Positions 35,214-44,209 of a stretch of DNA of 64,000 nt are shown one piece after another. The DNA comes from HKCCE3408 sp038530555. Lineage in GTDB: Bacteria > Pseudomonadota > Alphaproteobacteria > Rhodobacterales > Rhodobacteraceae. A program made the position numbers and the translations under genes. The stretch is from assembly GCA_038530555.1 (NCBI GenBank), contig JBCBCN010000008.1, positions 124,001 through 188,000 on the forward strand, written 5' to 3'. Within the stretch, counting starts at the first letter, position 1. The number at the start of each line of letters is the position of its first letter. The notes beneath the pieces are model-generated. The model saw nothing but the letters and a program-made list of their open reading frames with translations, had not been told where the DNA came from and did not search any database.

Positions 35214-36377
35214 TCAGGCCGGGGCTTTGCGCCCTGCCATCTCGCGGACAAAGCGCTCGAACAGGTAATAGCTGTCCTGGGGGCCGGGGCTCGCCTCGGG
35301 GTGGTACTGGACGCTGAAAACAGGCTTTCCGTCCACCGCGATCCCACAATTCGAGCCGTCAAAGAGGCTGACATGGGTTTCGCGCACACCCTGGGGCAGG
35401 CTTTGGCTGTCGACGGTAAAGCCGTGGTTCATCGAGGTGATCTCGACCTTGCCGGTGTCGAGGTCTTTGACCGGGTGGTTTGCGCCGTGGTGCCCGTGGT
35501 TCATCTTGACCGTCCGCGCGCCCAGGGCCAGCGCCAGCATCTGATGGCCCAAGCAGATCCCGAAGGTCGGCACACAAGCGGCCAGAACGCCCTGGATCAT
35601 CGGCACGGCATATTCGCCGGTCGCCGCCGGATCGCCCGGCCCGTTTGACAAAAATAGGCCGTCGGGGTTTTGTGCCAGGACATCCTCGGCGGTCGCCGTG
35701 GCAGGCATCACGGTGACGTCACAGCCCGCAGAGGCCAGACATCGCAGGATGTTGCGCTTGGCGCCGTAGTCTACGGCCACGACCTTATGCCCCGGCTCGG
35801 TGCGCCGTGCATAGCCCTCGGGCCAGGCCCAGCGCATTTCATCCCAGCGGTAGCTTTGCGCGCAAGTGACATCCTTGGCCAGATCGCGGCCCTCAAGCCC
35901 GGGAAAGCCGCGTGCAGCGGCGACCAACGCCTCGAGGTCGAAGCGGCCCTCGGGGTCATGGGCCAGGGCCACATGCGGCGCGCCCTGTTGGCGGATCGCC
36001 CGGGTCAGGCGCCGCGTGTCCACACCGCCGATGCCGATGCGCCCGCGCCGCGCCAGCCAGGCGGTCAGCGGCTCAGCGGCGCGCCAATTGGACGGCTCGG
36101 TCGGGTCCCATTTGACCACCATGCCCGCTGCGACCGGTTCGGCGGTTTCGTCGTCGTCTGCATTGGCGCCGACATTGCCAATATGGGGAAAGGTGAAGGT
36201 GATGACCTGGCCCGCATAGGACGGGTCGGTCATGATCTCCTGATAGCCGGTCATGGCGGTGTTAAAGCAGAGCTCGGCCGTGGTTTGACCGGTGGCCCCG
36301 AAGCCCCGACCGTAGAAAACCGTGCCATCGGCAAGGACCAGAGCCGCTGTGGGGCGGGCTTGGAGGCTGTCGGACAT
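35214..36377 (-). CDS. carA: Carbamoyl-phosphate synthase small (glutaminase) subunit
   Basis: The glutamine-hydrolysing subunit that delivers ammonia to CarB for arginine and pyrimidine synthesis. The 387-residue protein has the N-terminal CPSase domain (GTVFYGRGFGATG ... ELCFNTAMTGYQEI) and a class I amidotransferase domain with the nucleophile in FGICLGHQ and the catalytic His/Glu in QYHPEASPGP. The ATG at 36377 follows an AGGAG; eleven extra codons upstream are probably not translated. carB is not adjacent, which is usual in Rhodobacteraceae. Confidence 0.97.
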   Translation of the reverse strand: MSDSLQARPTAALVLADGTVFYGRGFGATGQTTAELCFNTAMTGYQEIMTDPSYAGQVITFTFPHIGNVGANADDDETAEPVAAGMVVKWDPTEPSNWRAAEPLTAWLARRGRIGIGGVDTRRLTRAIRQQGAPHVALAHDPEGRFDLEALVAAARGFPGLEGRDLAKDVTCAQSYRWDEMRWAWPEGYARRTEPGHKVVAVDYGAKRNILRCLASAGCDVTVMPATATAEDVLAQNPDGLFLSNGPGDPAATGEYAVPMIQGVLAACVPTFGICLGHQMLALALGARTVKMNHGHHGANHPVKDLDTGKVEITSMNHGFTVDSQSLPQGVRETHVSLFDGSNCGIAVDGKPVFSVQYHPEASPGPQDSYYLFERFVREMAGRKAPA

Positions 36378-36646
36378 GCGCGGCTCCTGCGGGATGCGGG
36401 GTTGGGCCACCCGTTAAAGAGCCTGCCGGGGAGGGTCAAGGCGGCGCTCCCACACATCTCGCGTGCATGTCGCGCCACCGGTCTCGCACCCGTTGCGCCC
36501 CCGGTCGCGCCCGCGTCGCGCAAATGACGCGCCCGAGCGGTGCATAGCCGCGGCCCGCCCCCCATTCGCCGCGCCATCTTGTCCGAGAGCGTCCGAGCCT
36601 TTATGTGCCCGCCCTGGCACTCTGACACGAGATAGGGACCTTTGAC

Positions 36647-37105
36647 ATGAGTTTGCGAGACGCCATCCGTACCGGCCTGAAGCAGGCGATGCGCGCGCAG
36701 GAGCCGGTCCGGCTCGGCACGCTGCGGCTGATTAATGCCGCCATCAAAGACCGCGATATCGATGCCCGCGCCAAGGGGCAGGATGACGGCGTGGAGGATT
36801 CCGAGATCCTGGCGATCCTAGGCAAGATGGTGAAGCAGCGCCAGGAAAGCGCCAAGGCCTATGAAGAGGGCGGTCGGCTTGAGCTGGCGGAGAAAGAGCG
36901 CGCCGAGATCGAGGTGATCGAGGGTTTTCTGCCGCGACAGCTCAACGCCGAGGAAGTCAGCGAGGCCGTCGAGGCCGCGATCCGCGACACCGGGGCCAGC
37001 TCCTTGCGCGATATGGGCAAGGTCATGGGGGTGCTGAAGGAGCATTATACCGGGCAGATGGATTTCGGTGCGGTCGGGCCGATGGTCAAAGAGCAGTTGG
37101 CTTAG
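36647..37105 (+). CDS. yqeY: GatB/YqeY domain-containing protein
   Basis: A 152-residue cytoplasmic protein consisting only of a YqeY domain, the tRNA-binding tail domain also found on GatB and some GlnRS. The sequence has LRLINAAIKDRDIDARAKG, QRQESAKAYEEGGR and the EIEVIEGFLPRQL segment of the family. A tRNA-linked role is possible but not established. It is divergent from carA, with a 269-base interval between them, and ends with a terminator. Confidence 0.92.
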   Translation: MSLRDAIRTGLKQAMRAQEPVRLGTLRLINAAIKDRDIDARAKGQDDGVEDSEILAILGKMVKQRQESAKAYEEGGRLELAEKERAEIEVIEGFLPRQLNAEEVSEAVEAAIRDTGASSLRDMGKVMGVLKEHYTGQMDFGAVGPMVKEQLA

Positions 37106-37131
37106 AGAGTCACGCACTGAACAAGGACCGG

Positions 37132-37168
37132 GGGGCCGCCGCGTGGGAACGGGCGGCCCCTTTGCTTT
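37132..37168 (+). terminator. Rho-independent terminator of yqeY
   Basis: GGGGCCGCC (37132-37140) pairs with GGCGGCCCC (37152-37160), followed by TTTGCTTT. It also lies just before the end of the small secreted protein gene on the minus strand. Confidence 0.85.
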
Positions 37169-37173
37169 GCGCG

Positions 37174-37362
37174 TCAGCCGGTGCGGTCGCGGGTGACGAG
37201 GTCCGGGCCGCACAGCTTGAACGGGCCGCAGAAGGTGCCTTGCTCGGGGTAGGGGCCGCTGGGGATCGGCACGCTTTGGCCGAAGCCGCCGGCTTGTGCA
37301 CCCCCGGCTTGGACACCTTGGGCGATAAGCAGGCTGGCGGTGAGGATCAGGATGCGGGTCAT
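37174..37362 (-). CDS. Small secreted protein (62 residues)
   Basis: A 62-residue precursor with a clear signal peptide (MTRILILTASLLIAQGVQAG) and a short mature part of about 40 residues that has only two cysteines, in TFCGPFKLCGPDLV. The start ATG has an AAGGAG seven bases upstream, so translation is well supported. I know no family for it. It lies 71 bases downstream of, and on the same strand as, the 7-TM AraC regulator, and could be cotranscribed with it. Confidence 0.75.
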   Translation of the reverse strand: MTRILILTASLLIAQGVQAGGAQAGGFGQSVPIPSGPYPEQGTFCGPFKLCGPDLVTRDRTG

Positions 37363-37433
37363 GTCAGTCTCCTTGGCTGGTGATGCCCTGAGACTGGCGG
37401 CTCCGGCGGGGCCGTGCCCGCCGGGTTTGAAAG

Positions 37434-38570
37434 TCAGTGCAGATTTTGCGCGATCGGCGCGTCTTTTGAAGAATCGGCGGGTGCGGTTGCGTCTTTCTTC
37501 GTTGCGTCTTTCTTCATGGGGCGCGGTGCAGGTGCCAGGCCCTCGGCGGCGGCATCGAGCGCGTCGCGGCGAAACTCGGTGGGCGCGCATCCGGTCTCAG
37601 CGCGAAAGGCGCGGTTAAAGGGGCCGAGCGAGGCAAAGCCGACCTGATAGGCGATCTCAAGCACGGTGACGGCCTCGCGCTCGGGATCGCTGAGGATCTC
37701 TTTCGCCGCTTCGATCCGTGCCGCGTTGATGAAGCTTGAGAAATTTCGGAAGCCCAGGCCCTGATTAATGGCGCGGCGCAGGCGGTGTTCGGGCATGCCC
37801 AAACGCGTGGCCAGACCGCCGATGGTCAGCCCCTCCTCGCGCCAGATCCCCTCGGCCATAAGCGCCTGAAGCCGCGTCAGAAGTGGGCCGTCCGGGGCGA
37901 AGGTCACGGGTTTTTCGGCTGGTTCGGGCATGGCGTCCACGCGGCCGGGCCAAAGCTCAGTATCGGCGCGCAGGATCCAGATGCCGAAGGCCGCGACCAC
38001 CACGAAACTGCCGATGGATTGCGCCAGCGCCATGGTCGCTGTGATATGACCGGGCTGCTGGTTCAGCGCCTCCATCCCGATCATCCCGATGGCCAGGCCC
38101 GCAATGGCCACGGCGAAAAACGGCCTGAGCGTGCAGCGATGGGTCACCAGATCGTCACGCGCCGCCCAAACCGCCAGGCCCATGAGCGCGCCGTGATGGA
38201 TGAGGCCGATCGTGCAGCAGATGACCGGGCTGATCCCCATTTGCAGATGCGCAAAGAACGACACCGAGGCCACGCCGCCCGACGCCATCCAGGCCCAGAA
38301 ATAGCGCGGCTTGTCGACAAAAATCGCCAGGATCAGCCAGGTGATCGCCAGAGGCTCAAGCGCGCCAATCAGATGCAGATTGGCCATGGCCCATTCAGGT
38401 AGGTTCAGCGGTGTGAGGGATTTGACGATCAAAAGCGCGGTGGTGCTGAGCGCGACCAAGGCGGCGGCATTGCGGCCCGAGCGTTCAATTGGGGAGCGCC
38501 AGAGGACGATAATTATCACAGCGAGAAGCGCTATCGTGGCGCTGCGCAGGGCGAAATCGAACAATTCCAT
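37434..38570 (-). CDS. AraC-family regulator with seven-helix membrane domain
   Basis: A 378-residue protein. About seven hydrophobic segments occupy residues 10-200, followed by a linker and a C-terminal AraC-type DNA-binding domain (about 235-345) with RIEAAKEILSDP, VTVLEIAYQVGFASLGPFNRAFRAETGCAPTEFRRD. This makes it a membrane-bound one-component regulator that may sense an envelope or extracellular signal. The tail contains a duplicated KKDAT pentapeptide and no further domain. The upstream 118 bases hold its promoter. Confidence 0.9.
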   Translation of the reverse strand: MELFDFALRSATIALLAVIIIVLWRSPIERSGRNAAALVALSTTALLIVKSLTPLNLPEWAMANLHLIGALEPLAITWLILAIFVDKPRYFWAWMASGGVASVSFFAHLQMGISPVICCTIGLIHHGALMGLAVWAARDDLVTHRCTLRPFFAVAIAGLAIGMIGMEALNQQPGHITATMALAQSIGSFVVVAAFGIWILRADTELWPGRVDAMPEPAEKPVTFAPDGPLLTRLQALMAEGIWREEGLTIGGLATRLGMPEHRLRRAINQGLGFRNFSSFINAARIEAAKEILSDPEREAVTVLEIAYQVGFASLGPFNRAFRAETGCAPTEFRRDALDAAAEGLAPAPRPMKKDATKKDATAPADSSKDAPIAQNLH

Positions 38571-38688
38571 CGCGGCTCTCCGGTTTGGGTTTCGGTCGAT
38601 CCTAGTCTATCGGAGCATATCGCTCGCGCCGATTTCTGCAAAACCGCTGTATTTTTAGAAATCGGCGCGCGGGAAGAGCCGCACGCGT

Positions 38689-39210
38689 TCAGGCCGGATG
38701 TAGTTCAGCCTCTAGACAGGATTTCAGCTCCACCCGTTCGCCCGGGGTGAGAAAGGCGCCAAGTTCGATCTCACGGCCCGCGCCGCTGAGGGTGAGGTAT
38801 TTGGGCACGGGCCCACCGGCCTCATGCAGTTTTAGGCGCACCCAATACGGGTTGGCTTCCCAGTCGCGCACGCGGTTTTTCGGATCATGCCGCTCGATGC
38901 GCACCAGATCGTCCCAGATGGTCACTTCCTCATAGAGGTCCATATCCCGCCAGGAGCGTTTCAGTGAGGCCCAGACCCCCCAGACCGCCGCGATGATGAA
39001 GGGCAGGAGCCCCCAAAAGACCGATGTGCCGATCACCGATAAAAGCGGCATCACGATCAGGGTGGCCGTGATGCCGATGAACCAGACAAAGCCCGTTGGC
39101 GTCAGGCTTTTGTAGGGGGTGAGTGTGATTTGCGCGCGCGGCATACCGTGGCCGGGCCGGGGCATCAGGTCAGATGTGGCCTGCTCGATATGACGCAGCG
39201 CGATGGGCAT
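38689..39210 (-). CDS. DUF2244 membrane protein
   Basis: A 173-residue protein with two membrane segments near residues 42-90 and a soluble C-terminal part with WVRLKLHE and LGAFLTPGERVEL, which is the DUF2244 pattern. The ATG at 39210 overlaps the ctaD stop (TGATG), so the two are coupled. DUF2244 genes are often found beside cytochrome oxidase genes in alphaproteobacteria, and a role in oxidase assembly is an inference from that. Confidence 0.88.
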   Translation of the reverse strand: MPIALRHIEQATSDLMPRPGHGMPRAQITLTPYKSLTPTGFVWFIGITATLIVMPLLSVIGTSVFWGLLPFIIAAVWGVWASLKRSWRDMDLYEEVTIWDDLVRIERHDPKNRVRDWEANPYWVRLKLHEAGGPVPKYLTLSGAGREIELGAFLTPGERVELKSCLEAELHPA

Positions 39211-41165
39211 CAGCAGTCTTCTTTGGCTTCCTCGACCCACTCTTCAACGGTGGGATGAGCAGGCGCCCGATCCCACTGCTCCCGGGTGGGGAGCGTCTCG
39301 AAGGTATGCTCCGGCGGCGGGTTGGGCAGGATCCATTCCAGCGTCTCGGCATGCTCGCCCCAATAGGCCGGCTCATGCACACGCTGGCCGAAACGCAGTG
39401 TGTAAAAGACGATGCCGATGAAGAACAAGAACGAGGCGAACGAGATCAGCGCGCCGATCGAGCTGACATAGTTCCACAGGGCGAAGGCCTCGTGGTAGTC
39501 GGGATAGCGCCGCGGCATGCCGTTCCGGCCCAGAAAGTGCTGCGGGAAGAAGGTGACATTGGCGCCGATGAAGAAAAGCCAGAAATGCACCTGTCCGGCC
39601 CATTCGGGATATTGTCGGCCCGACATTTTACCGATCCAGTAATAGACCCCGGCAAAGATCCCGAAGACCGCGCCAAGGCTCATCACATAGTGGAAATGCG
39701 CCACGACGAAGTAGGTGTCGTGGTAGGCCCGGTCGACGCCCGCCTGGCTGAGGACGATGCCCGTCACGCCGCCTGCGGTAAACAGGAAGATGAAGCCGAT
39801 TGCGAACAGCATCGGGGTTTTGAACTCAATCGAGCCCATCCACATCGTCGCAATCCACGAGAAGATCTTGATCCCCGTTGGCACCGCGATGACCATCGTG
39901 GCCACCATGAAATAGGCCTGCTGTGTCAGGGTCATGCCGACCGTGTACATGTGGTGCGCCCAGACGACGAAGCCCAAGCCGCCGATGGCCACAATGGCGT
40001 AGACCATGGGCAGATAGCCGAAGACGGGCTTTTTCGAAAAGGTCGAGACCACGTGGCTGATCACCCCGAAGGCGGGCAGGATCACGATGTAGACCTCGGG
40101 GTGTCCGAAGAACCAGAAGATGTGCTGGAACAGGATCGGGTCACCGCCGCCCGAAACCTCGAAGAACGAGGTGCCGAAGTTTCGGTCGGTCAAGAGCATG
40201 GTGATGGCGCCTGCCAGAACGGGCAGGGACAGCAGAAGCAACCAGGCCGTCACAAAGATCGACCAGGCAAACAGCGGCACCTTGTGCAGCGTCATGCCTG
40301 GAGCGCGCATGTTTAGGAAGGTCGTGATGATGTTGATCGAGCCCAGGATCGAGCTTGCCCCCGACACGTGGACCGCGAAGATCGCGAAATCGACCGCGCG
40401 GCTTGTCGGCGCGTCAATGGCCGAGATCGGCGGGTAGAATGTCCAACCTGGACCAGCCCCGCCATCCACAAACACTGAGCAGAAGGCGAGCGCTGTTCCC
40501 GCCACATACATCCAATAGCTCATGTTGTTGAGGCGCGGGAAGGCCATGTCCGGCGCGCCGATCATCAACGGCATGAAGTAGTTGCCGAAGCCGCCGAAAA
40601 GGGCGGGGATGACCACGAAGAACATCATTAAGACGCCGTGGCCCGTGATCATCACGTTCCACATATGCCCGTCGGGCGAGCCTGCCAGCACGCCTTTGGC
40701 CGAGGCTAGGGCGTCAAACACGGCCGGGTTGGCCGTGCTGTCCATAGCCGCATCGAACGTGTCGAGGACTTGGCCGTGCAGGCCGCCATTGCCCAAAATG
40801 CCGCCGCCGATCTCGATCACGCCATTCTCATCTAGGGGTGCGGTCAGGATTGCATCTTGCAGCGCGCGCAACTCGGCCTCGGCATGCACGACACCGCCGC
40901 CGGCGGTTTGCAGTGCCGAAAAGAGATTGTTGAAGATGCCCTCGATCGCCTCAGGCGAGCCGAGATAAGCGTCATACATGAACTGCGTGCCCGGCTCCAT
41001 CAGCTCCAGGCGCATGTAGACGGTGAAGATAACCGACACGAGGCCCACTAAACCGGCCGTGAACAGGTAAAGAATACCGATGTCTTTGTGGTTGGTGGAC
41101 ATAAACCACCGGGTGAAAAATCCCGGCCGGTCGTGGCCATGTTCTGTGACGGCTGCGTCGGCCAT
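39210..41165 (-). CDS. ctaD: Cytochrome c oxidase subunit I with large first-loop insertion
   Basis: The haem a/a3-CuB catalytic subunit of aa3 oxidase, with about twelve membrane helices. Conserved residues include H176 in ITGHGVLMMFF (low-spin haem), WFFGHPEVYIV (CuB His, cross-linked Tyr, and the D-channel Glu), WAHHMYT (CuB), PTGIKIFSW (K-channel Lys) and AHFHYVMS (haem ligands). The length of 651 is unusual. The excess is in the periplasmic loop between helices 1 and 2 (residues about 60-168), which I judge to be about 70 residues longer than in classic Paracoccus/Rhodobacter enzymes. Subunits II and III are not in the window. Confidence 0.96.
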   Translation of the reverse strand: MADAAVTEHGHDRPGFFTRWFMSTNHKDIGILYLFTAGLVGLVSVIFTVYMRLELMEPGTQFMYDAYLGSPEAIEGIFNNLFSALQTAGGGVVHAEAELRALQDAILTAPLDENGVIEIGGGILGNGGLHGQVLDTFDAAMDSTANPAVFDALASAKGVLAGSPDGHMWNVMITGHGVLMMFFVVIPALFGGFGNYFMPLMIGAPDMAFPRLNNMSYWMYVAGTALAFCSVFVDGGAGPGWTFYPPISAIDAPTSRAVDFAIFAVHVSGASSILGSINIITTFLNMRAPGMTLHKVPLFAWSIFVTAWLLLLSLPVLAGAITMLLTDRNFGTSFFEVSGGGDPILFQHIFWFFGHPEVYIVILPAFGVISHVVSTFSKKPVFGYLPMVYAIVAIGGLGFVVWAHHMYTVGMTLTQQAYFMVATMVIAVPTGIKIFSWIATMWMGSIEFKTPMLFAIGFIFLFTAGGVTGIVLSQAGVDRAYHDTYFVVAHFHYVMSLGAVFGIFAGVYYWIGKMSGRQYPEWAGQVHFWLFFIGANVTFFPQHFLGRNGMPRRYPDYHEAFALWNYVSSIGALISFASFLFFIGIVFYTLRFGQRVHEPAYWGEHAETLEWILPNPPPEHTFETLPTREQWDRAPAHPTVEEWVEEAKEDC

Positions 41166-41380
41166 GTACTACTCCTCAATGGCGTTCGTCGCTGCGCGGT
41201 GGTCTGACCCCCGCGAGGTTCCCATCACTTGTAAAGACCGGCCCAGCTTGTTGCAATCCGCAAGCATCTTGGATTGTGGGTTATTTTGCCTCAGTCTGGC
41301 GCGTGATTTAGCGGCAATTTTGCGCGGTGAAAACAAATAAAATCAGAGGCTTGTGGCAGTATTCACGCCGTGGACTTCGC

Positions 41381-42052
41381 TTAGCGCGTTGCCGCCTGGC
41401 TCACGCTTGGGAAGGCCGAATTGAACGTCCGTTTCAGGGCCACGTCGAGATCATAGAGCGTCACCGGAAGGCCCAGATCGACCAGGCTTGTGACGCCGTG
41501 GCCTTGGATGCCGCAGGGCACGATCCCGTCGAAATGGCTGAGATCCGGGTCCACATTGATCGAGATTCCGTGATAGCTGATCCAGCGGCGCATCCTCACG
41601 CCTATCGCTGCGATCTTGTCGTCGCGCGGCGTGCCATCGGGGAGGGCGGGCTTTTCGGGGCGTGGCACCCACAGCCCGACGCGGCCCGGGCGCAACTCAG
41701 CGGTGACATTGAACTCGGCTAGGGCCGCTTTCACCCAGGCCTCGAGACTGTCGACAAAGGCGCGCACATCGCGGCCGCGCTGGCTCAGATCAAGCATCAC
41801 ATAGACCACCCGCTGTCCCGGGCCGTGATAGGTGTACTGTCCGCCGCGATGCACCTTGTGGACGGGAAAGCGGTCGGGCTCACGCAGGTCTTCGGCGCGC
41901 GCGGACGTCCCCGCAGTATAAAGCGCGGGGTGTTCCAGAAGCCAGACCGCCTCACCGGCGCGGCCATCGGCTATCGCTGCGACGCGCGCTTCCATCTGGC
42001 TCAGCGCGGTCTCATAGGGCACCGGCGCGTTGGAGGTCAGCCACTCAACCAA
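41381..42052 (-). CDS. lipB: Octanoyl-[ACP]:protein N-octanoyltransferase
   Basis: LipB moves octanoate from acyl carrier protein to lipoyl domains in the first step of lipoate assembly. The 223-residue protein has the HRGGQYTYHGPGQRVVY motif, DDKIAAIGVRMRRW with the catalytic lysine, and IVPCGIQGHGVTSL with the acyl-thioester cysteine. It is upstream of ctaD on the same strand, but a 215-base gap with room for a ctaD promoter separates them. Confidence 0.96.
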   Translation of the reverse strand: MVEWLTSNAPVPYETALSQMEARVAAIADGRAGEAVWLLEHPALYTAGTSARAEDLREPDRFPVHKVHRGGQYTYHGPGQRVVYVMLDLSQRGRDVRAFVDSLEAWVKAALAEFNVTAELRPGRVGLWVPRPEKPALPDGTPRDDKIAAIGVRMRRWISYHGISINVDPDLSHFDGIVPCGIQGHGVTSLVDLGLPVTLYDLDVALKRTFNSAFPSVSQAATR

Positions 42053-42295
42053 AAGCGATCCATCCGCGCCGTGCGCGCAGCGACGCTGTCTTGTGTTGTC
42101 TAAGCTGGCTCACATGCCGCCCCAAATGCCATTGCCCCTGAAGTTTCCTCGCTCCGCCTTAAAATTGGCCCGGTTCGCCGGAGGCGCAAGAAAACACTTC
42201 AAACTGCCCGGTTTCACGATTTTTTCTTACACATTGAACGGTGGCCCGTGCTAAACCGACCAGTAATTGGAGCATGCATTCATCGGAGGAACGTT

Positions 42296-43633
42296 ATGAT
42301 TGCAAGATTTCTTGTCACCGCCTGCGCTGTCGCGGCCTTTAGCACCGCTGGACCCGTGCGCGAGGCGCATGCTGATGCGGGCGACGTCCTGGGCGGCCTT
42401 ATTGTGGGCGGCCTGATCGGCAGCGCGATTGCGAATCAGAACAACGGCCGCACCACGCGGACCACGCGCGTTGTGCGCCCGGGCATCCCGGCCACACAGC
42501 AGGGCCGTGAGACCCAGGTCGCGCTGAATTACTTTGGCTTTAACGCAGGCAGCGTGGACGGTCAGGTCGGCGCGGGCACCCGCTCCGCGATTGAGCGCTA
42601 TCAAGCGACGATGGGCTATCCGGTCAATGGCCGTCAGTTCTCGAGCTATCAGTTCGATTTCCTGATGGATGCCTATTATTGGTCGGTGAATGGCGGCCAG
42701 GCGCAGACGCGTCTGACCGGTCAGCCGCTCTTGATGGCCTATCGCACCTCGGTTCAGAACGGTGGCAGCATCCAGGCGACGGTGCCGCAGCCGGTTCAGC
42801 CCCCGGCGACGACCGTCATTGTGAACCCGCAGACCAACGGCACCACGACTGCGACCAACAACGTGCCCGCCACAACGACGGTCGTCTCGACCAGCAATGG
42901 CGGCTCGGACGGCGCGATGCCCAACCTGTTCGCGGGTGGCGGCAACACAGAATCGCTGGCCAACCGCTGCAACGCAGTGATGCTGCAGACCTCGACCAAT
43001 GGCGGCTATACCACGTTGGCGAGCATGACCGATCCCGAGTTCACCATGGGTGAGCAGTTCTGTGTCGCGCGCTCCTACGCGATCAGCCAGGGCGAAGAGG
43101 CGATGCAGGGCATCACCGGCCTGACCCAGGCGCAGATCTCCGAGCAGTGCGGTCAATTGACCGGTATGCTGGGCAGCCAGATCGACGCCGTCTCGCTCAG
43201 CAGCCAAGGCGAGGCCGAGGCCGGCATGCGCAGCTTCGCGCTCGACACCGGCATCCCGCCCGCAGATCTGGCCGCGACCGCGCGCGTCTGCCTGGCCGTG
43301 GGCTACCGCCAGGACGACATGCGCATGGCCGTGGGCTCCGCGCTGCTGCTGAGCTCGATGGGTGAGGCCGCTTATGGTGAGCTCCTGGGCCATCACCTGC
43401 TCGAGGGCTTCGGCACCACGACACGCCGTGACCTGGCCGCCGAGTGGTACAATGCTAGCCTGACCGCGATTGAAAACGGCGCGGCCCCGGCCTTCATGCC
43501 CGGTCAGCCCGAGCGGGTGCAGCTTCTGCGCGCGGCCTCTGAGCGGTTGAGCGGCAACACGATGGCGCCTGCGCCGATCCCGGCCTCGACCGGCACCGGC
43601 ACGGCCCTGCCGACCTTCACGGTCAATCAGTAG
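42296..43633 (+). CDS. Peptidoglycan-binding domain protein, exported
   Basis: A 445-residue exported protein. A signal peptide (MIARFLVTACAVAAFSTA) precedes a glycine-rich segment (DVLGGLIVGGLIGSAIAN) and a peptidoglycan-binding type 1 domain at about 75-120 (ALNYFGFNAGSVDGQVGAGTRSAIERYQ). A Thr/Pro/Gln-rich linker and a helical C-terminal half without a known domain follow. The ATG at 42296 has GGAGGA upstream. Glycine-zipper-like segments of this kind are common in outer-membrane or periplasmic proteins. A terminator follows. Confidence 0.85.
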   Translation: MIARFLVTACAVAAFSTAGPVREAHADAGDVLGGLIVGGLIGSAIANQNNGRTTRTTRVVRPGIPATQQGRETQVALNYFGFNAGSVDGQVGAGTRSAIERYQATMGYPVNGRQFSSYQFDFLMDAYYWSVNGGQAQTRLTGQPLLMAYRTSVQNGGSIQATVPQPVQPPATTVIVNPQTNGTTTATNNVPATTTVVSTSNGGSDGAMPNLFAGGGNTESLANRCNAVMLQTSTNGGYTTLASMTDPEFTMGEQFCVARSYAISQGEEAMQGITGLTQAQISEQCGQLTGMLGSQIDAVSLSSQGEAEAGMRSFALDTGIPPADLAATARVCLAVGYRQDDMRMAVGSALLLSSMGEAAYGELLGHHLLEGFGTTTRRDLAAEWYNASLTAIENGAAPAFMPGQPERVQLLRAASERLSGNTMAPAPIPASTGTGTALPTFTVNQ

Positions 43634-43660
43634 GGCCTTGGTTTATCCAAACGTTCTGAA

Positions 43661-43692
43661 AGGCGGGCCCCAGCGGCCCGCCTTTTGCTTTG
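43661..43692 (+). terminator. Terminator of the peptidoglycan-binding protein gene
   Basis: GGCGGGCC (43662-43669) and GGCCCGCC (43675-43682) form a stem with a five-base loop, followed by TTTTGCTTT. Confidence 0.9.
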
Positions 43693-43795
43693 GCGCCTGG
43701 CCTTGGGGCGGCCGCCAAGAAAAGACGCGCCGAGCCCCTTCAAGCCCCTTCACAAGGGTAAACGCCTCCGCTAAAGCAGCGCGGTGCCAAGGCGT

Positions 43796-43882
43796 GCGGT
43801 CGTGGCGGAATTGGTAGACGCGCAGCGTTGAGGTCGCTGTGGGGTAACACCCGTGGAAGTTCGAGTCTTCTCGACCGCACCA
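43796..43882 (+). tRNA. tRNA-Leu (anticodon GAG)
   Basis: An 87-base type II tRNA with a long variable arm. The acceptor ends GCGGTCG and CGACCGC pair, the anticodon stem CAGCG/CGCTG closes the loop TTGAGGT with anticodon GAG, and GTTCGAGTC forms the T arm. CCA is encoded. It reads CUC and CUU codons. The antisense strand gives a well-known false protein (GREDSNFHG), which confirms a Leu-type tRNA. Confidence 0.98.
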
Positions 43883-43885
43883 AAG

Positions 43886-44209
43886 CCGTTTCGATAGAAA
43901 CGGTCTCCAGTCTGAGAACGCGCTGGGCGACAGTCGTTTCTTAGGAAACGACGAGAGCGTCGACGTTATTAAGTGTTCACTCCACCCGCACCAACCGGCA
44001 CTTTCACAGATAGTGCCCGGGACCCTCGTGAAGCAGGCGCAGGCGGCAGCAATCTCGAACGAGGCGCGGATGCTTGGCTTGTTTTCGCTCCGGCGCCACA
44101 CTCAAAGACCTTGATCGTATAGAGACCGTTCGAGATTTTGCGGACGCTCCCTTTCACCTCGTCGACGGATTCTCGTGTGAATGAATGAGACATCCGTCGC
44201 CACGCGACC
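43886..44209. other. Gene-free stretch with two hairpins after tRNA-Leu
   Basis: CCGTTTC-GATA-GAAACGG at 43886-43903 and GTCGTTTC-TTAG-GAAACGAC at 43933-43952 are two related small hairpins; the first may help end the tRNA transcript. The rest is of mixed composition. An 84-codon frame on the minus strand (to 44223) is open but has no convincing start signal, and I do not call it. Confidence 0.6.

Noticed and set aside
36585..36600. GAGAGCGTCCGAGCCT, similar to the end of the 105-bp element
   Set aside because: Only about eleven bases match and neither the opposite end nor the inner sequence is present.
43643..44101. 152-codon open frame antisense to tRNA-Leu
   Set aside because: It contains the CGREDSNFHG segment, a well-known false translation of tRNA-Leu genes, and covers the terminator and tRNA.
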